A stretch of 64,000 nucleotides of DNA, from the NCBI RefSeq assembly GCF_011064825.1, contig NZ_CP048751.1, positions 2,914,001-2,978,000 on the forward strand, read 5' to 3'. Shown here piece by piece: positions 25,908 to 34,654 of this stretch (its first letter is position 1; every line of letters begins with the position of its first letter). Both the position numbers and the translations under genes were made by a program. Origin of the DNA: Brevundimonas mediterranea. Its GTDB lineage: Bacteria > Pseudomonadota > Alphaproteobacteria > Caulobacterales > Caulobacteraceae. Below the pieces are notes generated by a model. That model made no database searches. It had not been told where the DNA came from and saw nothing but the letters and a program-made list of their open reading frames with translations.

Positions 25908-26971
25908 CCCTGGACGTATCCTGTCAGATCGAGCGCGGCGATTTCTCGTTGGAGATCGATTTCTCGAGCGACGCCCGCATCACCTGCCTGTTCGGCCGCT
26001 CGGGCAGCGGAAAAACCACTCTGGCCGAGGTCGTCGCCGGCCTGATCCGCCCCCGTAGCGGCCGGGTGGCGCTGGACGGAGAGGTCTTGTTCGACGACTC
26101 AACGGGTCTGTCGATTCCGACCTGGAAGCGGCGTATCGGCTACGTGTTCCAGGACGCGCGCCTGTTTCCGCACATGACGGCGCGGGACAATCTTCTGTAC
26201 GGCCCGCGACGGGCCGGCGATCCTCGGCCGGATCTGGAGGAAATCGTCGCCCTGCTGGGGCTTGAAGCCCTTCTGGAGCGGCGGCCGGGCGTGTTGTCGG
26301 GCGGCGAGGCGCGCCGGGTCGCGATCGGGCGTGCGCTGTTGACCCGCCCCCGGTTGCTGATCCTGGACGAACCCCTTTCGGGCCTGGACGGCGCCCGACG
26401 CGGCGAAATCCTGCCCTATCTCGATCAGTTGTCGCGAGCGGGACCGCCCATTCTCTACGTCAGTCACGCCGTCGAAGAGGTCGCGCGTCTGGCCGATCGT
26501 GTGGTGCTGGTCGGTGACGGTCGCGCCGTGGGCGCCGAGCCCCCGGACCAGGCTTTCGACCGGCCGGAGGCCGAGACCGCCGCCGGGCTCAGTGCGCCGC
26601 TGTCCATCCTCGACGGGCGGGTGAGCGGGCACGACCCGGCCGGCTGCGCCACGCGGATCGACCTGGCCGGAACCCCCTTCCTGTCGCCGCTTCTGGATGT
26701 CGCGCCGGGCGAGCGGCTGAGGATCGTGGTCGATGCGCGCGACGTGGCCCTGGCCCTGACCGACCCGATCGACGCCAGTTTCCAGAACCGGCTGCCGATG
26801 CGGGTGGCGAGCCTTGAAACCCGAGGAGACGGGGTTCTGACGCGGCTGGAGGCGGGCGGGCTCACGCTGAAAGCCCTGGTCACGCCTCAGGCCTGTCGCC
26901 AGCTCGATCTGACGCCCGGCTTGCCCGTGATCGCCCTGGTCAAGGCGACCGCCGCCGCGCGCTACGCCTGA
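25904..26971 (+). CDS. modC: Molybdate ABC transporter ATPase
   Basis: ATPase of the molybdate importer, 355 residues. Walker A is GRSGSGKTT (near residue 29), the ABC signature LSGGEARRVAIGRAL, and Walker B LLILDEPLSGLD. A C-terminal TOBE (molybdate-binding) domain spans roughly residues 285-350. The ATG at 25904 overlaps the modB stop. No modE repressor gene is present in the window; the promoter carries an FNR-type box instead. Confidence 0.95.
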   Translation: MTLDVSCQIERGDFSLEIDFSSDARITCLFGRSGSGKTTLAEVVAGLIRPRSGRVALDGEVLFDDSTGLSIPTWKRRIGYVFQDARLFPHMTARDNLLYGPRRAGDPRPDLEEIVALLGLEALLERRPGVLSGGEARRVAIGRALLTRPRLLILDEPLSGLDGARRGEILPYLDQLSRAGPPILYVSHAVEEVARLADRVVLVGDGRAVGAEPPDQAFDRPEAETAAGLSAPLSILDGRVSGHDPAGCATRIDLAGTPFLSPLLDVAPGERLRIVVDARDVALALTDPIDASFQNRLPMRVASLETRGDGVLTRLEAGGLTLKALVTPQACRQLDLTPGLPVIALVKATAAARYA

Positions 26972-26977
26972 CAGGGA

Positions 26978-28162
26978 TCACGGTCGGGCCAGGCGCGGCG
27001 TCGCCAGCATCGGCCCATAGGCGAACACGAATGTGAAAAAGGCCGCCGACCAGAGGGCGGCGGAGACGGTCAGCAGCAGCGGATAGAGGCTGGGCGTCAG
27101 TCCGCCCGCCACGCGGGACAGGGCGGCGGCGTTGATCAGTCCGTAGATCGCGACCTCGGTTCGCCCGGCGACCAGGGGCCGTCCGGCATGGCCCCGGCTG
27201 GCGCGGGTCATGACGGCCAGGGTCATGACGCCGACCGCCCCCGCCGTCAGGGCGTGCACGCCGACGGACGGTGACATCAGGCGCGGCGCGGTGATCGAGA
27301 GACCCATCAGGATCAAGCTCGCAGCAAGCCACATATAGCCGAGGTGCAGGATCCACACGAGCGGTTCGGTCAGGGTCGCGTGACCGCGCCATCGCCCCAG
27401 ACGCAACAGCGTCAGGCCGCCCGCCGTCAGAAGCGTCGCTCCGGTCCCCGGATGCGCGGGACTGACGCACCAGGCGGTCAGGGCTGCAGCGGTGACGATC
27501 AGGGCTGCGGCGTCAAAACGACCCGCGACGGCGGGCAGCGGCCCGCCGCGTTTGATCTGCCAGTTGCGAGTGAAACTGGGCGTGATCCGGCCGCCGATCA
27601 CGGCGATGAGCAGGGCGACGATTCCGAGCCCCAGTCGGGTGGACAGGGAGGCGACACCGCTCGCCTTCGCCTCAAGGTGGAAGCCGATATTGGCGAGGGC
27701 GAAGAGACTGACCATGACGGCGACAGGAAGGTTGCGGCCGTTTCGGCCCGCCGCCGCCTCTCGCCAGATCAAGCCCGCCATGACCGACAGGAACAGGCTG
27801 TCGATAATCCCGGGCCAGGCCGCGTCGGCCAGGCTGGGGGCCAGGGCCTTGGCGAGCATGGCGGCCCGACCCGCCGCCCACAAGGCGAACAACTGGGCCA
27901 GCGGACGGCCAACGACGGGCAGGCGGCCGGTCCAGTTGGGCACGGCGGTCAACAGAAACCCCGCCACGACGCCGCCCGTATAGCCGAACAGCATTTCATG
28001 GATGTGCCAGCCAAGGCCGACCGGACCTCCGGCGAGAAAGGCGTAAAGCCAGAGGGGCGCGGCCACCGCCGACCACAGGGCGCCGAACAGGAAGAAGGGG
28101 CGCAGACCCAGGCTAAAGACGGCCGGCCCCCGATAGGCCCGAAGCGCGGCGGCCGTATTCAC
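26978..28162 (-). CDS. nnrS: NnrS family membrane protein
   Basis: Haem-copper membrane protein of the NnrS family, 394 residues with about 12 hydrophobic helices. It carries the N-terminal signature HIHEMLFGYTGGVVAGFLLT. NnrS proteins accompany denitrification and protect against nitrosative stress; the chemistry is not settled. GTG start at 28162. It lies 34 bases after the ribonucleotide reductase gene on the same strand, so both are probably cotranscribed. Confidence 0.92.
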   Translation of the reverse strand: MNTAAALRAYRGPAVFSLGLRPFFLFGALWSAVAAPLWLYAFLAGGPVGLGWHIHEMLFGYTGGVVAGFLLTAVPNWTGRLPVVGRPLAQLFALWAAGRAAMLAKALAPSLADAAWPGIIDSLFLSVMAGLIWREAAAGRNGRNLPVAVMVSLFALANIGFHLEAKASGVASLSTRLGLGIVALLIAVIGGRITPSFTRNWQIKRGGPLPAVAGRFDAAALIVTAAALTAWCVSPAHPGTGATLLTAGGLTLLRLGRWRGHATLTEPLVWILHLGYMWLAASLILMGLSITAPRLMSPSVGVHALTAGAVGVMTLAVMTRASRGHAGRPLVAGRTEVAIYGLINAAALSRVAGGLTPSLYPLLLTVSAALWSAAFFTFVFAYGPMLATPRLARP

Positions 28163-28196
28163 CGCGGCCTCGGAACGACGGATTCAGCCCTGACCC

Positions 28197-30458
28197 TCAT
28201 CCGCATTTGGAGTGGCCGCACTCGAGACAACTGTCGCAACCCTCCTTGCGCACCAGGCCTGGCGCGCCGCAGCGGGGGCAGGCCGAGGGCGCCGGCCCGG
28301 GCGCTGTGGAAACGGGGTGAGGTTCGATGGATTCGGCGGACTCGCACCCGCTTTCTGCGGCGAGGCCAAGGTGCCGCTCAATCACTGCGCCGATCGCTGC
28401 GGGAAGCGACGGCGTGTAGCGCCCTTCCATCCAGGCGCCGCCGCCGGGATCGAACACCGCCTTCAACTCCTCGGCGACAAAGGAGACGTTCCCGCCGCGC
28501 CGGAAGACCGCCGAGACCATCCGGGTCAGGGCGACGGTCCAGGCGTAGTGCGCCATGTTCTTGGAGTTGACGAAGATCTCGAACGGCCGCCGCGCGCCTT
28601 CGTCATCGGGGTCCGCGTCATTGATGGTGACGTAGACGGCGTGGGCGTCCAGCGGCCAGCGGATCTTGTAGGTCGCGCCTTCGAGCCGACCGGGGCGCGG
28701 CGTCAGAGGATCGACGTCGGACGACGGAGCCGCCGCGGGAACGGAGGCCGGCGACTCGACGCTGAGCACCGAGCCGGTGATGGCGTTGGGGCGATAGGTG
28801 GTCAGCCCCTTGCAACCCATCCGATAACCTTGACGATAGACATCCGAAAACGCCTCAAAGTCGATGTTTTCCGGGCAGTTGATCGTCTTCGAGATCGAGC
28901 TGTCGATCTGCGCCTGCGCCGCCGCCTGCATCCTCAGGTGATGCTCCGGGGTCAGGGTCTGGGCGCTGACGAAGGCGTCGCCGGGCGCGCTGTCGAGCGG
29001 CGCGTCAGGGCCTTTGAGCGTCTTCCATAACGCCAGGGCGTAGTCTTCGACGGCCTCCTCACGTCGCGTCCCATCGGGCTGCATGACCTTGCGCGTATAG
29101 GCGAAAGCAAACACGGGCTCGATGCCGGACGAGACATTGCCGGCCAGGAGGGAGGTGGTGCCCGTCGGCGCGATCGAGGTCAGACAGCCGTTGCGCAGGC
29201 CGTGAAGCCCGATCAGTTCCCGAGTCTCCGCATCCAGGCTTGCGAGATTGGGCCGCTGCAGCATCGCGGGGTCATAGAGGGGGAAGGCGCCCTTTTCGGC
29301 CGCGAGTTCAGCCGAGGCGCGATAGGCTTCTCGCCGGATCAGGCCCAGCCACCGCCCGGTCAGGGCGACGGCGCGGTCTTCTCCATAGCGGGCGCCGCAG
29401 AAGATCAGGGCGTCGGCCAAGCCGGTCACGCCGAGGCCAAGCCGGCGTTTGGCGCGGGCTTCGGCCTCCTGGGCGGGCAGAGGAAAACGGGAAATGTCGA
29501 TGACATTGTCCAACATCCGCACGGCAGTGCGGGTGAGGTCGGCCAACTTCTGTTCGTCCAGCGCCGCATCGGGCTCGAAAGGCGCCGAGACGAGGCGGGC
29601 CAGATTGATCGACCCGAGAAGACAGGCTCCATAAGGCGGCAACATCTGTTCGCCGCAGGGATTGCTGGCCGCGATGACTTCGCAATGCGCCAAATTGTTC
29701 GCAGCATTGACCCGATCGATGAAGATCACGCCCGGTTCCGCCGCGTCATAGGTGGCCTGCATCAGTCGGGTCCAGAGATCCGTGGCGCGGACCGTGCGTC
29801 GGATTTCGCCGTCGAACACCAGGGGCCAGTCCGCATCCGCGTCCAATGCGGCCATGAAGGCGTCGGGAACCAGAACCGAGAGATTGAAATTCCTGAAGCG
29901 GACCGCGTCGCGTTTGGCGTCGATGAAGGCCTCGATGTCCGGATGGTCGATGCGCAAACAGCCCATCATCGCCCCGCGCCTCTGACCGGCGGACATGATG
30001 GTGCGGCACATCGAATCCCACACGTCCATGAAACTGAGCGGACCCGAGGCCTCCGCCCCGACCCCTCGCACGAGAGCGCCGGAGGGGCGGACTGTGGAAA
30101 AGTCCATGCCGACGCCGCCGCCCTGCTGCAGGGTGACGGCGGCTTCGCGCAGATGCTGGAAGATGCCGTCCAGATCGTCCGGGACGACGCCCATGACGAA
30201 ACAGTTGAACAAGGTCACGGCGCGACCAGTGCCGGCGCCGGCGAGGATTCGTCCAGCGGGCAGGAACCGGTAGGCGTCCAGCGTCTCGCGGAACCGGGCC
30301 CGCCATCGCGCCCGGGTCTTGGTCGGCTCCGCTTCGGCCAGGGCGGCCGCCACACGGTCCCATGTGGCTTCGACGGTAGCGTCTCCCGTCCCCTCGTGCG
30401 GGCGGAAGCGATATTTGCTGTTCCAGATTTCTCCGGCCAAGGGACTGTCGAACGCCAT
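28197..30458 (-). CDS. nrdJ: B12-dependent class II ribonucleotide reductase
   Basis: Adenosylcobalamin-dependent ribonucleotide reductase, 753 residues. It makes deoxynucleotides without oxygen and so supports DNA synthesis in anaerobic nitrate respiration. Motifs: LFNCFVMGV; SNPCGEQ then GSINLARLV (active-site region near residue 265); APTGTTSLLAGNVSSGIEP (near 425). The C-terminal tail is a zinc-finger-like CPRCG/CDSCLECGHSKCG. No separate activase gene is needed. No cobalamin riboswitch is visible in the short upstream gap. It is divergent from the RIC gene, with an FNR-type box about 110 bases upstream. Confidence 0.93.
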   Translation of the reverse strand: MAFDSPLAGEIWNSKYRFRPHEGTGDATVEATWDRVAAALAEAEPTKTRARWRARFRETLDAYRFLPAGRILAGAGTGRAVTLFNCFVMGVVPDDLDGIFQHLREAAVTLQQGGGVGMDFSTVRPSGALVRGVGAEASGPLSFMDVWDSMCRTIMSAGQRRGAMMGCLRIDHPDIEAFIDAKRDAVRFRNFNLSVLVPDAFMAALDADADWPLVFDGEIRRTVRATDLWTRLMQATYDAAEPGVIFIDRVNAANNLAHCEVIAASNPCGEQMLPPYGACLLGSINLARLVSAPFEPDAALDEQKLADLTRTAVRMLDNVIDISRFPLPAQEAEARAKRRLGLGVTGLADALIFCGARYGEDRAVALTGRWLGLIRREAYRASAELAAEKGAFPLYDPAMLQRPNLASLDAETRELIGLHGLRNGCLTSIAPTGTTSLLAGNVSSGIEPVFAFAYTRKVMQPDGTRREEAVEDYALALWKTLKGPDAPLDSAPGDAFVSAQTLTPEHHLRMQAAAQAQIDSSISKTINCPENIDFEAFSDVYRQGYRMGCKGLTTYRPNAITGSVLSVESPASVPAAAPSSDVDPLTPRPGRLEGATYKIRWPLDAHAVYVTINDADPDDEGARRPFEIFVNSKNMAHYAWTVALTRMVSAVFRRGGNVSFVAEELKAVFDPGGGAWMEGRYTPSLPAAIGAVIERHLGLAAESGCESAESIEPHPVSTAPGPAPSACPRCGAPGLVRKEGCDSCLECGHSKCG

Positions 30459-30561
30459 AGCTGCACCCTGTCAAAACGTGGCGCTCAGACTCGGTGATTC
30501 CCTGCGGCGTGCGGAACAGGCTGCGGCATGTCGCAGGCGCCGACGAGCGTCAGCATCGCCC

Positions 30562-30575
30562 TTGACGCCGATCAA
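30562..30575. promoter_or_regulatory. FNR-type box between nrdJ and RIC gene
   Basis: TTGAC-GCCG-ATCAA has one mismatch to the FNR consensus and is the same half-site pair as at modA. Its centre is about 80 bases before the RIC start at 30648 and about 110 bases before nrdJ on the other strand. It could serve both. It argues that an upstream in-frame ATG at 30528 is not the RIC start. Confidence 0.65.
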
Positions 30576-30647
30576 GCCGAGCGCGGCCTCAGCGGCCTAG
30601 AAGGAGCGAAACCCCAGGCCGGGGCGCAAAAAGGGACCCTTCGCCGC

Positions 30648-31292
30648 ATGGCTCTTCGACATCAATCCATCGCCGCGATCGCCGCCTCTCTTCCGGGCGC
30701 TTGCGACGTCCTGCTGCGCCACAAGATCGATTTCTGCTCCAAAGGGGAGGCGACCCTGGCCCTGGCGGCGGAGGCGCGTCGTCTGAATCTCGCTGAGCTC
30801 CAAGCCGAACTATCCGCCACCGCACGCCAGGCCGAGCCCTATCCGACCGAACCCGCAGCGCTCATCGCCCACATCATCGAGCGCTACCACAAGGTCCATC
30901 GCCTCGAGTTTCCGGGTCTCATTGACACCGCGCGCCGCGTCGAAGCGACGCATAAGGATCGCTGCGACTGTCCACGCGGCTTGCACGACCTGCTGTCGCG
31001 CATGTTCGAGGACCTTGAGGACCATCAGCACAAGGAGGAGGCGATTCTGTTTCCCATCATGCTCAACGGCGGGGAGCCGAGCTTGCACCAGCCCATCGCT
31101 CGAATGCTCCAGGATCATGTTGAGTTGATCGACGCCCTCGATCTCATGGCCGATCTGACGGGCGACTTTGCTCCGCCCGCCGACGCCTGTGGCTCCTGGC
31201 GCGCGCTCTATGTCGGTTGTCGGAAGCTGGACGCGGACCTGCGGGTCCACGTCCATCTGGAGAACAACCTGCTGTTTCCGCGCTTTTCCTAG
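30648..31292 (+). CDS. ytfE: RIC/YtfE di-iron Fe-S cluster repair protein
   Basis: Repair of iron centres protein (RIC, YtfE/ScdA family), 214 residues. The N-terminal ScdA domain has the cysteine motif DFCSKG at 28-33; the C-terminal hemerythrin-like domain holds the di-iron His/Glu set (ERYHKVHRLEFPGL, EDHQHKEEAILFPIM, DHVELIDAL, HVHLENNLLFPRF). It restores Fe-S clusters damaged by NO. I use the ATG at 30648 because it aligns with the E. coli protein start (MAYRDQ versus MALRHQ) and lies downstream of the FNR box. It converges on moeA with a 3-base gap. Confidence 0.9.
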   Translation: MALRHQSIAAIAASLPGACDVLLRHKIDFCSKGEATLALAAEARRLNLAELQAELSATARQAEPYPTEPAALIAHIIERYHKVHRLEFPGLIDTARRVEATHKDRCDCPRGLHDLLSRMFEDLEDHQHKEEAILFPIMLNGGEPSLHQPIARMLQDHVELIDALDLMADLTGDFAPPADACGSWRALYVGCRKLDADLRVHVHLENNLLFPRFS

Positions 31293-31295
31293 GCT

Positions 31296-32483
31296 TCAGA
31301 AGTCCAGAACCGGGACCATGTCGCCGGGGGGCAGGCCTGGCGCGCCTGGGCGCCGGCGGATCAGGAGGTCGGCGCCGGCCAGCGCCTTCTGGGTCGCCGA
31401 ATCCTGGACCTTGAGCCCGGCGACGCCATCGCCGTCGGGACGCCCCCGTTCAAAGGTCTCGCGGTCGCCGCAAGGCTTGAGGGCTTCGGTCAGGATCATG
31501 TCCCGCCAGGCCAGCCGTTCGGCCGGATCGCGGCCCGCCAGGCCCGCGATCAAGGGCGCCAGAAACAGACGCGCCGTGACCATGGCGGATGTCGGATTGC
31601 CTGGCAGGCCCATGACCAGTTCGCGACCGGCGCGTCCGAACCAGACCGGCTTGCCTGGCTTCATGGCCACCTTGGAAAAAATCAGGTCCAGGCCGAATCC
31701 GGCGAACATCGAACGGGCGTAGTCCTTGTCGCCCACCGAGGCCCCGCCTGTGACCACGACCACGTCGGCCGTATCAAGGGCAAGACGGGCGGCGGCCTTG
31801 AGCTGGTCGGGGGCGTCGGCCAGACGACGGCGGTCCAGGACCTGGCCGCCGCTGGCTTCAACCAGGGCGGCGACGCCGAACGACACGCTTTCGGGAATAC
31901 TGCCGGCTGTCTCCAGAGACTGGCCCGGCGCCGCCAGTTCATCGCCGGTGCTCAGAATGACGACCCGGGGTTGGCGCACGACGGAAAGGGCGGCGACATC
32001 GGCGGCGGCGGCGGCCACCAGGGCGCGGTAGCCGAGCCGGGTCCCCGCCGCCAGCAGCACGTCGCCGGCTTCGAAATCAGAACCGGCGGCCCGGATGTGA
32101 CGTCCTGGTCCCGGCGCCGTCGCAAATAGGGCCAGTTCGCCGTCGCGGCCGACTTCCTCCTGGACCACGACGCGGTCGGCTCCGGTCGGCACAGGGCCTC
32201 CCGTGAAGACCCGCACGCAGGTCTTGGACGGCAGGACGGGAAGGTCGCCGCGCCCTGCGAAGGCCACCGAGGCGATCGGCAAGCGCGCCGGCAGGATCGA
32301 CAGATCGACGTCGCGAACGGCATAGCCGTCCATGGCCGAGACCGCCGTCCGCGGCGCGGCGCCACGCGCCTTGAGATCGGTCGCCAGCACGCGTCCGCTC
32401 GCCGCTTCGAGCGCGACGACTTCGGAACCGAGCGGATTCGCCTGGGCTAGGAGGCGGGCCAGGGCCGTATCGAAATCCGTCAC
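31296..32483 (-). CDS. moeA: Molybdopterin molybdotransferase MoeA
   Basis: Inserts molybdate into adenylated molybdopterin; about 395 residues. Family motifs: SAMDGYAVR near residue 48, [27 protein letters not shown], and [12 protein letters not shown]. The start is a GTG at 32483 that overlaps the moaC stop (GTGA); a frame start at 32510 would overlap moaC further. Last gene of the moaD-moaE-moaB-moaC-moeA operon. Confidence 0.94.
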   Translation of the reverse strand: MTDFDTALARLLAQANPLGSEVVALEAASGRVLATDLKARGAAPRTAVSAMDGYAVRDVDLSILPARLPIASVAFAGRGDLPVLPSKTCVRVFTGGPVPTGADRVVVQEEVGRDGELALFATAPGPGRHIRAAGSDFEAGDVLLAAGTRLGYRALVAAAAADVAALSVVRQPRVVILSTGDELAAPGQSLETAGSIPESVSFGVAALVEASGGQVLDRRRLADAPDQLKAAARLALDTADVVVVTGGASVGDKDYARSMFAGFGLDLIFSKVAMKPGKPVWFGRAGRELVMGLPGNPTSAMVTARLFLAPLIAGLAGRDPAERLAWRDMILTEALKPCGDRETFERGRPDGDGVAGLKVQDSATQKALAGADLLIRRRPGAPGLPPGDMVPVLDF

Positions 32484-32971
32484 GCGGCGCTGTCCTCCTC
32501 GACGGTCCAATCGCCCGAGCGTCCGCCGGACTTGGACAAGAGCCTCACCTGGCTGATAATCATGCCGCGGTCGGCGGCCTTCAGCATGTCGTAAAGGGTG
32601 AGGCAGGCCACCGAGACGGCGGTCAGGGCCTCCATCTCAACCCCAGTGGAGCCGCTGACACGGGCCTCCGCCGTTACGACAAAGCCGGGAAGATCGTCGT
32701 CGACCGCCACCTTCACCGACACCTTGTCTAGGCTCAACGGATGGCACAGCGGGATCAGATCGGCCGTACGTTTGGCGCCCATGATCCCCGCCAGTTCCGC
32801 AGTGGTGATGACGGCGCCCTTGGGCGCCTTGTCGTCGCGCACCAGGGCGAGGGTGGCTGGCGCACAGAAGACCCGCCCTTCGGCCACGGCGCGTCGCGCC
32901 GTTACAGCCTTGTCTCCGACATCGACCATGTGCACCCGGCCTGCGGCGTCCAGATGGGTGAGGCCGCTCAT
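32480..32971 (-). CDS. moaC: Cyclic pyranopterin monophosphate synthase MoaC
   Basis: Second step of molybdopterin synthesis, 163 residues, the usual size. Motifs: [28 protein letters not shown] and [20 protein letters not shown]. The ATG at 32971 overlaps the moaB stop by 4 bases. The longer open frame to 33097 is within moaB. Confidence 0.95.
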   Translation of the reverse strand: MSGLTHLDAAGRVHMVDVGDKAVTARRAVAEGRVFCAPATLALVRDDKAPKGAVITTAELAGIMGAKRTADLIPLCHPLSLDKVSVKVAVDDDLPGFVVTAEARVSGSTGVEMEALTAVSVACLTLYDMLKAADRGMIISQVRLLSKSGGRSGDWTVEEDSAA

Positions 32972-33507
32972 GGGCAGATGCCCCGGAAGCGCGGAATTTG
33001 GCCGACGAGGGAGCAGGGGCGAAAGCGGCTGTCCAGTTCCTCGGCCAACACCAGGTCCCAGGCGTCGCGACAGGCGCCGGTGGAGCCGGGCACGCAAAAG
33101 ACGAAGGTGTCCTCGGCCTGACCCGCCAGGGCGCGCGACTGCAGCGTCGCCACGCCGACCGTCCCCAGACTGGCCAGGTGGAACACCACGGAAAACCCTT
33201 CCAGCTCGCGTCGGAACAGCGGCTTGACGGCTTCCGGGGTCACGTCACGCGGCGAAAAGCCGGTGCCGCCCGTCGTCAGGACGACGTCCACTTCGGGGCC
33301 AGAGATCCAGACCTTCAGCTGGTCTCGGATCGCATCGACATCGTCGTGGACGATCGCCTTCCCGGCCAGCCTATGGCCGGCACCGGTCAGCCGTTCGACC
33401 AAGAGGCCGCCGGAGGTGTCCGTGGTTTCGTCGCGGGTGTCCGATATGGTCAGAACCGCGATGTTCAGGGGGTGAAACGGCAGAGTTTCATCGATTCTTC
33501 CGGCCAT
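32968..33507 (-). CDS. moaB: Molybdopterin adenylyltransferase-type MoaB
   Basis: MoaB/Mog family protein, 179 residues. It carries the pterin-binding motifs [16 protein letters not shown] and [14 protein letters not shown]. It probably adenylates molybdopterin ahead of MoeA, as no mogA is present here. Its ATG overlaps the moaE stop by one base. In-operon position between moaE and moaC. Confidence 0.93.
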   Translation of the reverse strand: MAGRIDETLPFHPLNIAVLTISDTRDETTDTSGGLLVERLTGAGHRLAGKAIVHDDVDAIRDQLKVWISGPEVDVVLTTGGTGFSPRDVTPEAVKPLFRRELEGFSVVFHLASLGTVGVATLQSRALAGQAEDTFVFCVPGSTGACRDAWDLVLAEELDSRFRPCSLVGQIPRFRGICP

Positions 33508-33977
33508 CAGGGGGTCTTGTCCTTCCAGCGCGCCAGGGCGGCGCGATCTTCGTCCACGGGCTCGATCCAGCGCGCGCCGGCGGGGCCGGTCTCGCGCTTC
33601 CAGAATGCGGCCTCGGTCTTGAGCCTGTCCATCAGATAGTCCGCCGCCTCGAAGGCCGTGCGCCGGTGCGGCGACGCGGTGGCGACGAAAACAATGGTTT
33701 CTCCCGGCGTAATCTCGCCGCAGCGATGCGCCACGATCAGGTCCTCGATCTGAAATCGCGCCGCAGCGGCTTCGGCGATGTCGCGCATAGAGCGCTCGGT
33801 CATGCCGGGATAATGGTCCAGCGTCAGGGCGGCGACGGTCGATCCGTCCCTGGACGTCCCGCGCGCGAGGCCGGTGAAGGTCACCACTGCGCCGTCGCCC
33901 GTCCGACCGGCCAAGAACGCCTCCAGCTCGGCCGCCGGAGACAAGGCGCCGAAGACCAGTCTAACGTCCAAGGCCAC
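33507..33977 (-). CDS. moaE: Molybdopterin synthase large subunit MoaE
   Basis: Large subunit of molybdopterin synthase, 156 residues. Motifs: VVTFTGLARG, LTLDHYPGMTERSM, HRCGEITPGETIVFVATASPHR and a catalytic lysine segment FWKRE. GTG start at 33977, one base after the moaD stop. Works with MoaD, encoded just upstream. Confidence 0.95.
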   Translation of the reverse strand: MALDVRLVFGALSPAAELEAFLAGRTGDGAVVTFTGLARGTSRDGSTVAALTLDHYPGMTERSMRDIAEAAAARFQIEDLIVAHRCGEITPGETIVFVATASPHRRTAFEAADYLMDRLKTEAAFWKRETGPAGARWIEPVDEDRAALARWKDKTP

Positions 33978-33978
33978 C

Positions 33979-34227
33979 TCATCCCCCCGAAAAGATGGAG
34001 AAGAAGGCGATCTCTTGGTCCGGTCGGGCCAGGGCGTCCTCGCCGGCGATGACCTGATCCACCGAGGCGCGCACGTCGGAGCGTATCAGGGCGTCGGCGG
34101 CGACCTCGTCCTGATCGGCGAGGCGGCGTCTTATCTCACGTACGGTCAAACCTTCGGCAGGCAGCTCCAGGGCGCCTTCTGTGCCCAGCTTTTCAGCGAC
34201 GCGGCCAAAATAGAGGATGCGGGTCAT
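33979..34227 (-). CDS. moaD: Molybdopterin synthase sulfur carrier MoaD
   Basis: Small ubiquitin-like subunit, 82 residues, ending in the Gly-Gly (FSIFSGG) that is thiocarboxylated and donates sulfur. First gene of the five-gene molybdopterin operon. No MoeB-type activating gene is seen in the window. Confidence 0.94.
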   Translation of the reverse strand: MTRILYFGRVAEKLGTEGALELPAEGLTVREIRRRLADQDEVAADALIRSDVRASVDQVIAGEDALARPDQEIAFFSIFSGG

Positions 34228-34654
34228 GGCTATTCAGTATCCGGCCGTCGAAACGGCTCTGTTGAGGTTGCGCGGCGCGCAGAGGCGGAACCCGGCCCTG
34301 GAAGAGAAGACATCAAGCCGCTCCTTCCAATCAATAGCCAGAGCGAATCTTGGGCGAGCGAATGGGGGAGGGACAAGTTGGCTGCTCGGGTCGGCTTCGG
34401 CCATCGAGATCGACCCTCCGGCCGATCACTTTGGCGATTTCACGTCCCTTACAACACGCAGCGATAATCAGAATTGTCTTCCGTCAAATGGTGCGCTGAC
34501 TCTCGTCATGCGGCGGCGGTCGCCAGAGTTCGATTTGCGTTTGATGGGCTGTTCATCGCTAAGGCGGGCCCGATGCCCCGCCGTTCGCTTGACGCTTGAT
34601 GATATCGAAGATTGAACGGCCTGCTACCCTGACAGCCAACGGTGACCCGGCCAA
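34228..34654. other. Gene-free stretch between moaD and chrA
   Basis: About 430 bases with no convincing gene. One open frame (34217-34615) lacks family resemblance, a ribosome site and normal codon pattern. A GC-rich inverted repeat (GGCGGG/CCCGCC) lies near 34563-34582. It should hold the moaD promoter (minus strand) and the chrA promoter (plus strand), but I cannot place either with confidence. The stretch marks the left edge of an accessory segment. Confidence 0.5.

Noticed and set aside
30459..30527. Cobalamin riboswitch before the B12-dependent reductase
   Set aside because: The gap is short and lacks a B12-box; nothing of the needed length or structure is there.
34217..34615. Open frame of 132 codons between moaD and chrA
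   Set aside because: It overlaps the moaD start region, has no ribosome site and no family likeness, and its composition is not protein-like.
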